From NCBI GenBank assembly GCA_026168455.1, contig CM047431.1, positions 46,193,466-46,257,465 of the forward strand: DNA of 64,000 bases. Direction: 5' to 3'. Both the position numbers and the translations under genes were made by a program. Positions 1-12,676 of this stretch are shown one piece after another. How positions within the stretch are numbered: position 1 is the stretch's first letter; each line of letters opens with the position of its first letter. The stretch is from Theocolax elegans. Its lineage: Eukaryota; Arthropoda; Insecta; Hymenoptera; Cerocephalidae. The notes below the pieces were generated by a model that saw only the letters and a program-made list of their open reading frames with translations, was not told where the DNA came from and made no database searches.

Positions 1-374
1 TTTTAACAACCTGCCAAAGTCCACTTTAACTTTGACTTAACTTTATCACTTAAGCTGAACAAAATATTCAATTATAATTTATAAAGTATTTGAGCATTTG
101 AGATTTATACGAGAAGGCACATTTTTTTACAAACGATGGATCTCTGTGCAAAATTACAGATTAACGGATGATCGCGTTTTCGATGCAAACCCTTACCAAA
201 ATATCAAGCGGTTGAAACATAATCAGAATTTATTTGTAAGGAATTGAATCGAAAAACGTGATTATCTTTTTTTTAAAAGTAAATTTTTTGTTAAACTCGG
301 TTGGTAAGGTAATGAGGATAAAAACTGACTTTGGTACCCGTTAACTATTAATGTATTTGTCTTTTTCTTTATAG
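1..374 (+). other. intron of the WAKE/ANKFN1-like gene (partial)
   Basis: AT-rich sequence with no supported coding. It ends in a pyrimidine-rich stretch followed by AG at 373-374, a good splice acceptor for the exon that starts at 375. The upstream exons (ankyrin and fibronectin parts expected for the family) lie outside the window. Confidence 0.7.
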
Positions 375-1013
375 AATGCGGGTATCGGAATAAAACACCT
401 GCTGAGCCTCGATCGTAACAAAAACTGCAGCGCGAGCAACAGCTTGAAACGCAGCCTCCTCCAGTTACCTCCGCGTGATCCGAAATTAGTGAAATCCAGT
501 CCCGGTCGAGGTAGCTGGCCAGGTCCTAGTGTCGCGACGACGACTTCCTCCTCCCAGTCGAATCTTCTTAGCACCGAGTTTAGCAAAAGCGAGCAACAGC
601 TACCTCTCGGTCCCTACCCGAGGAAGGGTAGCAACAGCTCCAACTGTTCATCGGCTTCCGAACCGTACAAAACCAGCCAAATTGCCTCGGCGGCTAGTTG
701 CAGTGGCCAGCAGCAACTCCTCATCGCTGCCTCGAAATCCGAAGACACGTTGCTTCACGCGGGCAAGTATCGACACAGTCCTAGGGGTAGATCGGCGAGC
801 GTCAAACCCGCTGGCTCGTCAGCCTCGACCAGTCCCTTGTTGGGATTGAAACCGTTGAGCGTCGAAAGCGTGCAGTCGATGAGTAGTAGCGGCGATGAGT
901 ATCCGGCGATCAAATCGAAATTTGTCAAACCTACAGCGAGCGTTGCTGCCACCGAGGACAGGGTGGATTTAACCGAACTCGCTTCGTTGGCTCCTCTTCC
1001 CGGTATACTACAG
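375..1013 (+). CDS. wake: WAKE/ANKFN1-like protein, penultimate coding exon (5'-partial gene)
   Basis: Open without a stop from the acceptor at 374 to the donor at 1014 (CAG|GTGATT), giving 213 residues. The frame continues in phase 0 into the exon at 4437. The product is rich in Ser, Lys, Pro and Gly, probably a disordered linker, with possible phosphorylation-prone patches such as SVESVQSMSSSGDEYP. It ends in LTELASLAPLPGILQ, which leads directly into the conserved VYAAYETGLASGTS segment of the next exon. Family knowledge: WAKE (wide awake) in flies and its vertebrate relative ANKFN1 carry ankyrin repeats, an FN3 domain and a C-terminal Ras-association-like region. WAKE acts in clock neurons on GABA-A receptor localisation and sleep timing. 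The assignment rests mainly on the next exon. GC content is clearly higher than in the flanks. The gene continues upstream of the window. Confidence 0.75.
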
Positions 1014-2370
1014 GTGATTTACTTTTCCACCAATCTACAAGTTAATATCAAATTTTGATAATGTTAAAGCGATATATACTTGATTTTTCGCGAACGTGTA
1101 AAAAAGAAAACAAAAATTTTAGAGTGCCGTATAATTCTTTACGGAAAATATCTCGGAAAATTAATTTTACTAATTATATTTAAACGTGTATATAATGCTC
1201 GTATTGCTTTCTTATTAGGCGAGTCTCAAAACTACGACTGACGCTTTTTCGGTAAATTTTCATTAAGCCGTAAGCTACGGATCAACGGATTATCTCCCGA
1301 GTAATACAAAGTTTTACTCAACTTCAAATTCTACTGTAAATAAATCCTTCGCTGTAACGTATATTTTTGTTCCATTATTTTTTTTTATTACGTTAAACCT
1401 AACAATTTTACATTTAAAAACTACGACTTTGATACGTAAAATTCAAGCGTATCTTCAAATTTATTCTTATTTTCATCGTTTTTTATTCTATACTATTTTT
1501 AAGAGCAATCAATATTTTCTTTTTTTAATAAGCTATATTTCAAGGTGAATATTCGTATATATTACCTAAGCTCTTGTTAACGTTACTCACGTTTAATTTG
1601 TCAAGTAAGAATGTACAAAAGATTTCGATAACTTTTTCGATAATCATGAGAAAAAAGTAATTGAATTATTTATATTTTGACATAACCCGCGATGAAAGAG
1701 TTAATTTAAAATCTAAATTGCTAAATATCAGAGAATACACGACAATACTTGGAGAAGAATGATTAGAATACTGAAATGACATTTTTATTTTTAGAAAATT
1801 GAACGTATGCAAAAAAAGTAGATTTCTGATTTGTTTCACAATATTGCTCTTAGCGACGTAATAATTGATATTGATTCAAAATATGCATACGTAATACGCA
1901 GGATTTAAATATATGCACATAAATTTTTATTCCAAAGTGCAGACGATACACAATTACATATTGTGATTTTACAAGTAAATCGAAAATTTTGAAAATTAGA
2001 AAAAAATATAAGAAATGGTATTAATCTCGTCAAAATTTACGTAAGAATGTAAGTTATTACATTTTCTCGTCTCGACGTAGAATATGTAATAGCATCTTCG
2101 CTTTCGCTCGATATTTTCCTAGCAAGGGTGTACTCCAAAGACAACAAAGACAAAGAAATGTGAAAAAAATATAAATGCACTTTTTCTAATATTTAACGTT
2201 ATTTATCTCAAAAATAGTTGAAATTAAACGTTTATACGTTATTATATTTTTATGTATGGTTTCATCCGTACATCGTAAACTGCAAACCTGTCATAAATTT
2301 TTAAATTTTTATTTTTTGTAAGATCAATTTACCAATTATGCATTAAATATTAATAAATCTGTAGTAAAGT

Positions 2371-2563
2371 GAGACCTGCGATGGCTCGGTCGGTTAGAGC
2401 GTCAGGTTCGTAATCTGGAGGTCCCGGGTTCCATTTCAACCACCACTGAGAAATGTATTTTCATCAAGTGCTTTCTTAATAAAGACATCGTATGACCTCC
2501 GTCGCTGATTAGCACCGATTTGGGAGCATAACAAGAGCCACGTTAAAATAATTAAAAAAAAAT
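2371..2563 (+). mobile_element. tRNA-derived SINE, near full-length copy
   Basis: The head (about 2375-2448) reads like a tRNA: a D-arm region with GGCTCGGTCGG and TTAGAGC, an anticodon stem-loop with loop TTCGTAA (anticodon CGT, threonine type), then a decayed T-arm (CCCGGGTTCC, with a poor 3' match). The head is followed by a non-tRNA body (2449-2550) and an A-rich tail. The same body, CATCGTATGACCTCCGTCGC onward, recurs at 30614-30700, so this is a dispersed element and not a tRNA gene. Recognisable A-box and B-box remnants suggest former RNA polymerase III transcription. Confidence 0.75.
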
Positions 2564-3517
2564 TGTTCCTATAATATACGTAGTAATTTTTATTATTTGT
2601 CACATCAGTCTGAAGGTTAATGAATAACATTGTTGTCCTTACTACAACCCTTTTCTCCATCTAGATTTCAATCAAATCGACCATTTTTAAAACGATCGAA
2701 TTAGGGACAATGTATAATTACATCAATTTAAACGTGTGCTGCGTTGTAAAAGGGTCAGGAAAATATTTTATATCGTAATTATTTACACGTCGTTACATAC
2801 TGTACGTGTACATTTAAACGGAAAATAAATTACAATGTACATCCAATAATCACGGATAACTTAATTTTATAATTCCGTCTATATATTTATCTCGGTGAGT
2901 GTGTAACACCTAATAGTAGTAGTAGCAGTTAAAATACGGAATTATTTACTTAAATTGATTAACATTTTGAAATTGTAATAAATATTTGCCCGACGGTATG
3001 AATTATAATATACACGAATTATTTGATGATATTCAATAATTTAATTATTTGACATTTTATTGTAGAATTTAACGACCATCGCGCGATGTAACATTATTAT
3101 TTTATTTTGCGCGCACTTCACGTCGTAAAGAATATGGCAAAGCGTCCACTAAATGGTATGTGGGTCATACAGATTAAGAAACAAGAAGAAGAAGCTGTTA
3201 CAACTGTACACTCGTACCGTCAAATCCGAATAACATTTATTTTTTACTTCGTTCAATGGGTTATCTTTACTTATTATAAGCAAAAATAATTACATTACTT
3301 TAGATTAATATTTATATGGGATTATATAACGTGATCGCACGCGAAGGTTCCTTATCGGGAAAGGGTTTCGAGAGACTAGTGAATATAGATGTACTTTTGT
3401 AAAAGTAATTATACAAGTTTTTTATATTGACGAGACAGTAAGTCTAACCAGACTTTAATATATATATAACTGTAAAAAAATGTTTCTTATAATTTCTAGG
3501 AAAAGAATTTTTCTTAC

Positions 3518-4112
3518 AAGGGGAGTACATGATCTACGGGAAACGGATCTTATCCTTACTTTGGTATATCTTTTGAAATATATAAAAATATGAAGAAAGC
3601 CAAGTTATCTCTTGCCAATGGCCACTTTTACGAAAGTTATTCGACATCTAACAATAATTTTAATGAAAATTACTTCCACTTTGATTGTTTATAACTTGAA
3701 AACGAATATTGATAGAAACTCAATCCAAAAACTAAAAGATATCTGAGTTCAAGTAAATATGGTTTGAAAAAAAGAAGCTAAAGAAAATAAGAAATTGAAG
3801 AAATTTTATCCAAAATTTAATATGAAAAATTTATTGTTTCTTTTAGCCTAAAATTCTTCAATTTCTTATTTTCTTCATAACTTTACTGAAAATTGAACAA
3901 TTTAAGCATTTTTTTCAATTTAAGCTTGTTTTTGAGTTATAAGTGATTAAATTTGAAGTAATTTTCATTGAAATTATTGTTAGATGTCGAAGAACTTTCG
4001 TAAAAGTAGCCATTGGTAAGTAATAACTTGGCTTTCTTCATATTTATACATTACAAAAGTTATACCAAAGTTAGGATAAGATCCGTTTTCCGGAGGTCAT
4101 ATACTCCCCTTG
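3518..4112. mobile_element. foldback DNA element, 595 bp
   Basis: The left half reappears as its reverse complement in the right half over nearly the whole length. For example CAAGGGGAGTA at 3518 mirrors TACTCCCCTTG at 4112, and AACGGATCTTATCC mirrors GGATAAGATCCGTT. Both ends are flanked by TTA (3515-3517 and 4113-4115), a possible 3-bp target duplication as seen for PIF/Harbinger-type elements, though a 2-bp duplication cannot be excluded. There is no open reading frame, so it is a non-autonomous element. A diverged left half-copy lies at about 29804-30190. Confidence 0.75.
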
Positions 4113-4436
4113 TTAATCGAAAGGTACAACTTAGAAGAGTAGTTAGCTTAATTAAATAAAAATGTAATTTTTCACAGTGTCGATATACTGAAATTGACAG
4201 TATAAAAGTGTAAAATGTGAGAACAGTACTTTAATAACAATCGCATTTTATTCTTTTAAAAGTGTAAGTTTATCGAGTGTAAACTTAATTTACACATTTG
4301 CAAGGAATTTTTACACTTTAGTATTATCAATAGGTATTCTCTATGTACAATAAATTGTTAGATGATTTTAGTTCTCACTATCGATCGATAAGATCTTTGC
4401 GAATATCAAGCTAAAATTTATAGTCGTTCGTTTCAG

Positions 4437-4772
4437 GTGTACGCAGCGTACGAGACGGGTCTAGCATCGGGTACGAGTCTGAAGCTCCACGTGACAGGTC
4501 GCACGACGGCGCGCGAGGTCGTCGACCTCGTGGTTAAGCAGCTCAACATGGCGGTGCTGTTGAAGGGTTTGGAGGGCCCGGTCTACTCGTCCGAGGATCT
4601 TGCCAATTTTTGCCTCGTCGCGGTCATCGGCGCACGGGAGCGGTGTCTGCGCGACGACTTCAAGCCACTCCAGCTGCAAAACCCGTGGAAGAAGGGCCGA
4701 CTTTACGTCAGACAGAAGCAGGACGTCCTCGCGGCCCTCGAGCACAGCAGCAAGCACACGGCCTATCTCTAG
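4437..4772 (+). CDS. wake: WAKE/ANKFN1-like protein, last coding exon with RA-like C-terminus
   Basis: Acceptor TTTCAG at 4431-4436, then 111 codons to TAG at 4770-4772. The peptide has VYAAYETGLASGTSLKLHV, TTAREVVDLVVKQLN, LANFCLVAVIGARERCLRDD and PLQLQNPWKKGRLYVRQK. This is the layout of a Ras-association-type ubiquitin-like fold: a strand with charged residues, the TTAREVV helix, and a late PWKKGRLYVRQK segment. It closely resembles the C-terminus I know from WAKE/ANKFN1 proteins. It is more GC-rich than its surroundings and has strong coding character, and the frame joins the exon at 375-1013 in phase 0. The protein ends in HTAYL, possibly a short C-terminal binding motif (inference). An RA-domain protein of another family is the main alternative. 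Confidence 0.85.
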   Translation: MYAAYETGLASGTSLKLHVTGRTTAREVVDLVVKQLNMAVLLKGLEGPVYSSEDLANFCLVAVIGARERCLRDDFKPLQLQNPWKKGRLYVRQKQDVLAALEHSSKHTAYL

Positions 4773-7700
4773 CCGTCCTACTTCGATCGATAATATACAT
4801 ATATATATACATTCGGATTCGATTTCTACCTTACCGATCTTCACTAGTTTTCCATTGGAAAAGATTGTACTTGTTTTATTTTTCGGTTGGCGTTCCACGT
4901 TGATGTGTATTTCCATTGTTGATTACGCTAAACTTGTTTATCAACGCCAAATTTTTCAGATTCATACCTTTCGAGGTGACGTGATGTAAGTTTAAGTCGA
5001 ATGGGGACTTTTTTATTTTTTTTTTTTTATTTCCATTAATATTTAATGGAGAGAGTCATTGTTTTGAAATTGTACATATGCGTAGAATTAAGAAATTGTC
5101 GAGAAAGTGACGTGACAAACACGCGTTGCGGATGGGCAACACGTTTCTTATAGAAAACGTATTTTACGAGATAACCAGAGATAACGAAAAAAAAGGAAAG
5201 AAAACTTTGTGTAAACGATAGACAGCGACGACGTTGATATTGCCAGTCGTATTAATTGTTACATAGGAACTATCGCGTATTTTAGGATATTAAATAAATA
5301 AGAACAATATAAACAAACGAGAAAGACAAAGGAAACGATATCCGAAACAAGTATGACGATCAATCACATTCGTTTATTTTAACCATTCAATTATAAAATT
5401 AATCGAAGCGACAAAAAAATTTATTTTACATATATATGACCGTTATACTGTTTTATATTATGACATCTTGAAATAATCACTCTTAAGGAAGTTGTGCCGG
5501 TTAACAATTACCAAACAGATTTTGTTAAAATTCAATATACTGCAGTTAGTTTTTGATAATAATATAACTTTGTTAAAATTTTATAAGTCGAGGGTAAATA
5601 CAAAACAAAATATTAAACTTTTATTACGAGTCTTATGTGATACCGCTTTATTTTCCATATATTAAATTATTTAACAAACAGATTTTATTAAAAAATGCAA
5701 TATTTACGTACTACCTTTGAAAATAACTATTATATACTTGTAATTTAATGAAAACGAGTAAATCGTGCAAAAAAAACTTTTAACCTTAAAATATAATTCA
5801 AATCATAGATAGACTTCATACAATATTTTACATATTAGTAGGATGGATATAATTATTCTAATTTTTATTCTAATAATTATTTAAATGCAAACACCGAATT
5901 TAATTATTACGTAACCTTTACACCATCTTAAAAAGTAAACTTTTGACTAGAGACGTACCTGCACAACCTTCTTAATTTTTCCCACTTTTATTGAAAAATA
6001 AAGAGAAACAAATGTGTGAGCTAGTTTTTTTGTTTGTTCATAAATTGTACGAGACATCCGACAGTCGTTAATAATGTCGGTATAAAATTTTCGATTTTCG
6101 GTCCGCAATCTCGAACGGGAAGTGAAACTTTAATATCTACAATATTGACATCGATAACCGTTTGAACAATCGCATTTTCAAGAAAATAATAAAATACATC
6201 CAAAAAAAGGGCGGGAGGGGGGGGGGGGGAGAGAAAAAGAGAAAGAAGAACGAACAAACGATCAAATGAGGGTAAATTGAAAAACTTTTCCAATGAGAAT
6301 GGTAGTTCGGTAAGGTCGGAATCATTACGGGATTAAACGTGGAACCCTTAATACTCGGACAATTGTCAAGGACTGTCGCGTTTTCGAGATGTAAGCGAAA
6401 TCAATATGATCTCAGTGTGTGTTAAGCCGTTATCGACGCTGATCTTGCGCGCTCACTGTTAAGTAAGTAGGTTTTAAGAGAATGGACACGAAGTACATAG
6501 AAAGAGACACGTACACACAAACATACTCACACACACACACACACACAAACACACGTACATATATACATAGACAGACAGACCGATAGACGTCAATTGCAAA
6601 GCTTACGTACTTTGCTGGTAACATGTTGAACTTTATTCCAGATACTGGGATTATGAATTGTCTATATTGCATAGTTTATCCTTACGACGTCGGGCTATTC
6701 CTATCGTGAAATTAAAAAATCTTGGATACGTTGTTATTATTATTATAGGTGATCTATACATATATATATATATTTATATATTTTTTCTTTTTTTTTAACG
6801 ATCGACGATGGATTTTTCGATAGTGCGCGAGATTAATTTTATCGAGAATTTACCGGCATCTAGTTTTTGATGTTTCGTCGACTAAAGCCGGAGTGCACGC
6901 AATGATAAAATGTGTAAACGATGTTTGATAATGTGTTTTTATCACCGCTCCGTATAGGCTTTGTTTTACTATAAATTGAGAATACGAAAATAAAATTATT
7001 TAACTTATACGTGATTTAACAAATGAACTGACGACGGCGAAAAAAAAACAAACAAATTATCCAAAGATTTTTTATTTTCACGCGAATCATCCGGCCAGAT
7101 CTCTGAAGTTTTTATTTTCAAAAGAGCCTCGTATTGTAAGAAGAGTGTGAGAGAGATAAAAAAAAATATAAAAAGATAAACAAATGAAACCTAACTAAAC
7201 GGAGAATAAGTAATTATGACACCAAATAATTATTAAGCAATCCTTGGGATGATGCAACCAGCTGTATTTTAAATGGAAAATTTTAAATCAAGCATGTATA
7301 TATAAATACATATATGGATACGCGTATATGTGTGCGTATAATTGCGAATTTCAAAATTATTTGAGTGTTAGACACAACGAAAGTACCAAGTTCGATTGAT
7401 GCGCAGTCGAATTGTAACTTGGAATTTAAATAACCGAGGGATGAAGTGAAGAAGATGAAAAAAAAAAAATGTTTGTAACGATCCCAACTCCTCGTCTAAA
7501 CACAGTCATGAATTTTCATTTTATCGTATAAGGGACCATCCGAACGCGTCGCCAAAGATGTTTTTGTAAAACGTATTTTATTGGATTACCTTCTCGAAAA
7601 AAAAATAAAATAAATATATATATACATATATAAAATATAAAAGAATCCTCACTTCTCCCAGGTGGTTTTCTTGGCGGTCTTCTTGCATCTGTACTTGGGA

Positions 7701-8446
7701 AAAATGAAAGCATACTAAGAAAAGAAAAATAGGAAGAGTTTCTAGAGCTGCATCCTGAAGAATCGTTTATTTTTGTAGTAGAGTACATTTAATCGCGAAT
7801 TAAAAATACATAAATAAATAATTACAAAGATATATATATATATGTATAAAATGAAAGAAATATATATAATTTACCCGAGTTGGCATTTATTTCGTACGTA
7901 TGAATTTAGCGTATACAATTAGATTGCTAAACGAAGATGGGATATTTTTTTACGCTCGTTAAAAGGAAAAGGAAAAAGATTTTTAGGCGAGGAGAAAAAA
8001 AAATGATAAGCGACGCGTTTACGTTGAGCCAGCTCGCCACACGCGTCGAACATGTACGTGTAATTACATTCCGGCCAAATTTGTTTATCCGTGTTTAAAT
8101 GCAAAAGTAACTATAAACAACAAAAAAAGAAAAGTAAATTGTCGCGAGCTGCGCGTTCTAACCATGATTCTCTGAATGTTAATCGATGTTTGGATGTAAA
8201 ATAATCGCGTAGCTTAAGTGTTATTAACAAGGAAAAAAAAAATAAACAAATAAATAAATAAATAATAATGTCGAACGAGAGATACATAGACTTTAGCGAA
8301 CGAATGTGAGTCGACGACGACGATTATGTAAGAAAAGAAAGAAAGAAAGAAAGAAAGAAAGAAAATAAAATACACACGCGAGCTTTTAGATGGATCATTA
8401 TGTGAATCCTTTTTTGTATTATAACGTTTAGGTAATGTACAATAAA
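4773..8446 (+). other. probable long 3' UTR and downstream region of the WAKE-like gene
   Basis: No further coding exon is supported. The stretch is AT-rich with short microsatellites: AC around 6530-6556, a G run at 6217-6229, and TA runs. Several AATAAA signals are present, and AATAAA at 8441-8446 followed by T-rich sequence is one candidate cleavage site. The true UTR end cannot be set from sequence alone. Confidence 0.35.
8332..8364. repeat. (AAAG)n microsatellite
   Basis: About eight units of GAAA/AAAG repeat, directly upstream of the candidate polyadenylation signal. Confidence 0.9.
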
Positions 8447-8482
8447 AGAGATATACCTTTATTTCTGTCCCTTATTTTTTAT

Positions 8483-8549
8483 TCTCTCTCTCTCTCTCTC
8501 TCTTTCTCTCTTCTTTCTCGCTCTCTCTCTCTCTCTCTCTTACTCTCTC
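8483..8549. repeat. (CT)n microsatellite
   Basis: Long CT-dinucleotide tract with a few interruptions (TTTCTC, TTCTTTCTCG). Confidence 0.9.
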
Positions 8550-11500
8550 ATAAACACTCCCTCAAAGTTAAGTAACAATTAACGAGAGAGAGATAGAATT
8601 CGTCGATGAATTGTATAATATTTGCAAGATGTACGTGCAATGTCGAAGATTAATACGTCTATTCCTAAATAGCTCAACATTTAACAAAAACGAATAAAAA
8701 GAAAAATAAATGAAAACGACAAAAAAATAAGAAAACTAGACTTGATGTTTACATTGGAGGACCGATAATCCTCTTGTACGATCTCTAAGACGTTTGTTCG
8801 TCAGATGTACGTGGAAAAGAAAAAGACAAACAAACAAACAAACATACCAACACAGTGGCACGGAATAAAGATGACTATTACATATGCATATATATATATA
8901 TAACAGTTATATTTTTGTCTCTTGTCATTTATCTACCTTGACCTTCTTTTTACTTTTTTTATTTATCTCTCTTGCGAATATTATATGGTATATATATATG
9001 TAGAAAGTTAATTTTCGTTTTGAAGAAAGAACATTTTTACGTCTCGAGGAAGAATTCGCGAAAGAAATGTCAAATATCGAAGGTATACGTGTGTGTGTGT
9101 ATACATATATATGTACGAAATTGAAAGAACGTCGCGATCTTGTACTATACCTATTTGGTCTGCGAGAAATGTCACATATACAAAAGAAACGGATGTAATT
9201 CTAGTAAATTACACATCTTTCTGAATTTTCAACACATATAGAGAGAGTTTTCGATGCTACTTTCAATTAACGTACTTTTCCAAAAGTTTTACCCGGGAAA
9301 ACTCGGGAAGAAAGTTGCGCGGTAATTGAAATGTCGATGAGAATTGAATTACAATTGATCTCTCTCTCTCTCTAAATATACCTATATATATACCTATATA
9401 TATATACACGATTGAGGAAGATATTTAATTTCTTTATATTTGTAAACTACGTGACTCGCTCGGCATTCGTCTAATAATCGGGATTCTACTAATTACACTT
9501 TATTTTATGTTCGTCGGTTAGATTATTAATTAACACGCCAAGCCCTGTCGTTCGTGACGATGAGAATGTTTTTTTCTCTTCTTTTCGAATTATTGACTTT
9601 TTCTTTTGAAAGTTTCGGTTATCTCGCTTCACAGAGAGGAGAACCGTTCAAGAAATCGTTAGAATTTTGAAAAAAATTCTTTTTACTCTATAAGTTTATA
9701 AGTATATATATATACCTTTAATATATCAGATAAATTATGTGGGAAACTTTTATACGTGGGAGAATTTTTCACGCACGAGGTGTAAATTTTACGTGTACAA
9801 ATTACAGGTACAGTATATATATACCGATAACTATCCCTAGCAAAAATTAAAAAAAGTACTAGTAGAACATTTCTTAGATTCCATTCGTTTCCGAGACTAT
9901 TTTACGTTTTAATATACATTTTCTTACCTGCTTGTATACGATATCTATCATAGTTAGCGAAATTTACAATTTAAAATAAATTTGTAAACGAAACGTTATA
10001 CCAAAATGTAAAAAAAATTAGAAAAGATATAAAGCTACGTTATTCTATACATGTTTACTTATATTCTATACAGCTATGTTCACAATTACTTTATTTTACT
10101 TTTTCATGCATTAAATTTACTGTTTTTTCTTTATCTTATTACAAATCGGTATAAATTCTATGGATAACTAATAAAATATTACCTACCAATGTAACTCAAT
10201 TACGTAGTCGCTAATACTCTTTTGAGGCGTGCGACTTTTAAATAAATAAATGCAAAAAAAAACTAATAAAATAAACTTATCGTATAAGGCGACAATTTCA
10301 AAAATGTAAATACCTAATGTAAAAAATAGTAAAGTAAAAAAAAAAACGTTAGAAAAAATAAGAATTCTTAAAGTGTACAAAATCAGATTATCGCAGAAAA
10401 ATGATAGAACGTTACCGTTTTCTATGTTTTCTTACGTATCGTCACATTTTTTACTGTTTTTTTTTATACTTTTTATTTTATTCCGCTATCAAGTATTGAA
10501 ACTGTTCGACAATTTCTTTTTATATATATATACAAATTTTATAGTGACGAACGGCTATTTTTATATAGTGTAGAATTATATATTCAGTGAATGTATATAT
10601 ATGCGGGTGTCTAATATCTAATATGCAAAAATTGTATAAATGAATGAAAGCATTGCGAATAATCGTTTTATCTTTATTACATAAATTATATATTACAAAT
10701 AATATTTTGTCGTTGACTATCGTGTCTATTTGTTTTATAAATTTAACAAATGAATATTAAATTACTTACAACTATATATAGGTATTACTTGAATCTGCAA
10801 CAGTTAAATTTTTATTCACTTCGATTTTGTGCTCAAAATTACAAGGGAAATGTTGGACCCAGAAAATGGTAATTTCTTATATTTTTTGTAAACAAAAAAA
10901 TTAATTACTAAAAACATACTTTACATCAAGCTCTTACGCATGCCCTTAACAAATATTTTATAAAATTTTTAACTTAAAATAACCGTCAAAATTCGTTTAT
11001 CCAATTATTATTACCGTTTTTTTCTTCATTTTCATAGAAAGTCAATAGTCACCCCTTTCCTTATGATTTTTAATTTAATTAAATTTATCAATTAAAACGC
11101 GTCCATAATATTCAGTATTAAATAATAAATGTTATTTACTAATTTACGTATTATACACAATATTTGATAACTATAACTTGCAGTAATTCAATCTGATGTA
11201 AGATTATTTGTTGCGAGACTACTCAAATGTTTTCTCGGCGAGTTATTTTTTCGTTCCGGAATTTTCGCTGTATATACCCCCTGTATATAATTTATAAACT
11301 ATAAGTAATATTAAATATATTAAGACAATGTCTTACGTACAAGATTGCATTCATTGATCGTTAAAATTATTTCTAAACGTTCTTGTAAAAGTATTTAAAA
11401 TCTTAATAGTTAAGACATGCAATACGAATGTAATATGGGTCAATTAAATATTACACTGGTGTACAATTTAGTAGTGAAAAATACTGAAAGAACAACTCAG

Positions 11501-12300
11501 GAATTTTTACTTGTAAATTTTTTTAAATCCAACCTTCTAAACAATGCGATTTAGAGTAAGATATAGTCAAAAATTTTACAGGTTTGACATTTAATTGTAT
11601 AAGTATATTTGTATTTTTTTTTTTTTTTAAATTTTGAACATCGCGTTTTTTTATAAATAAATTTAAATCTCAAATCGACCAAATCAATTACTCGAGAACA
11701 ATTTGGTCCGTTTTACGTATAAAAAGTATATTCAAAATTACGTTTTCATGGACATTATGTATGATATTTTTTTTATATTGTATAGTTAAATTATTATTAT
11801 TAATAATTAACGACGGATTTTCTTCCATCTTTTTGATAATAACACGGTAAAGTTTGTAAAAGTGAATTAAAAAAACAACGTATACGCCTTATACGTATCC
11901 GTCGAACCCAATACACGCGTGCTCTATCGAAATTTTTATGATTCCGAGTTTAATATTGCGGGGCGACCACGAAAAAAAAAAACGTCGCCTCACGAGAAAT
12001 GTTTCTTATATTTCGTTAAATAAAAAGATAGAAACATTATCTAACATTCGTATAATAGACATACACCTGTATTACTCGAAATCCTATACATACCGTAAAA
12101 AATTTCTTTAAAAAAAAAAATCCCCAAATATTTTCAGGTTCTATAGAGCGTCGAATTTTATCCCCGTCGAATGAATTAATAGTATTGAAAAATGGAATAA
12201 AAAATAAAACGACTGAACAAGTGAATTCGGGGTGAGTGCGCGTATGTATATAGGTGTGTAGGTGTATTATATATACATCAGTTATTCTGATATTTGTGTG
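8550..12300. other. intergenic AT-rich DNA
   Basis: No open frame with coding character on either strand. It contains small TA, CA and CT tracts (for example 9358-9410) and one fragment of a dispersed repeat near 10850-11060. Nothing else was recognised. Confidence 0.6.
10850..11062. repeat. fragment of the dispersed TTAA-flanked repeat family
   Basis: Resembles the copies at 28015-28350 and 30788-31173: a GGACCC start, then CAAGCTCTTACGCATGCCCTT, ACCGTCAAAATTCGTTTATC and a late AAAGTCAATAGTCA. It is diverged, with uncertain ends. Confidence 0.4.
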
Positions 12301-12309
12301 TACGTATTT

Positions 12310-12515
12310 TTCGCGAATCGGTTTGGCGTCACGATCGCGGCACGATAGTGACCCGCGTCGTGTGCATAGCGGGTTGACCCCGTTTACGGTTTGACCCAGT
12401 GCCGGTCTGTCCCTCGCCCGCACTCGGCCGCCGGCCGCCAAAGACGGGAGACCGACTCGTGGAACAAGGAGCTGTCCGACGCGACTCTTCTTCCTCCTCT
12501 CTCTAGGTGATTCAT
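12310..12515 (+). promoter_or_regulatory. CpG-rich island, candidate promoter or non-coding 5' exon
   Basis: An abrupt GC- and CpG-rich patch in AT-rich DNA, with pyrimidine-rich sequence at its right edge and a CTAG|GTGATT donor-like site at 12505-12515. No convincing open frame is present. It could be the distal promoter and first non-coding exon of the peroxidase gene 6 kb downstream, but no splice partner was established. Confidence 0.25.
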
Positions 12516-12676
12516 TATAATCCTTATCTTTCTTACATATACATATACATATACATATATATACATACACGTATTACTAATATATATTCCATATTTTAAC
12601 GCGTCTCTCTATCACTACATCTATATAGCTCTCTGTATCCCTATATCTTTCTATTTATCTGTATCTCTCGGTCAGG

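Larger units (their letters stand above)
1014..4436 (+). other. intron of the WAKE/ANKFN1-like gene
   Basis: A 3423-bp phase-0 intron with donor CAG|GTGATT and acceptor TTTCAG|GTG. It is AT-rich with no supported exon. It carries a tRNA-derived SINE at about 2371-2563 and a long foldback element at 3518-4112, both described separately. Confidence 0.8.

Noticed and set aside
2375..2448. Candidate tRNA-Thr (CGT) gene
   Set aside because: The T-arm does not pair properly, and the sequence continues into a body found elsewhere as a dispersed repeat, so it is the head of a SINE.
12037..12570. 177-codon minus-strand frame through the CpG island
   Set aside because: Mostly microsatellite and T-rich translation (YICICICIC and similar). 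No protein character.
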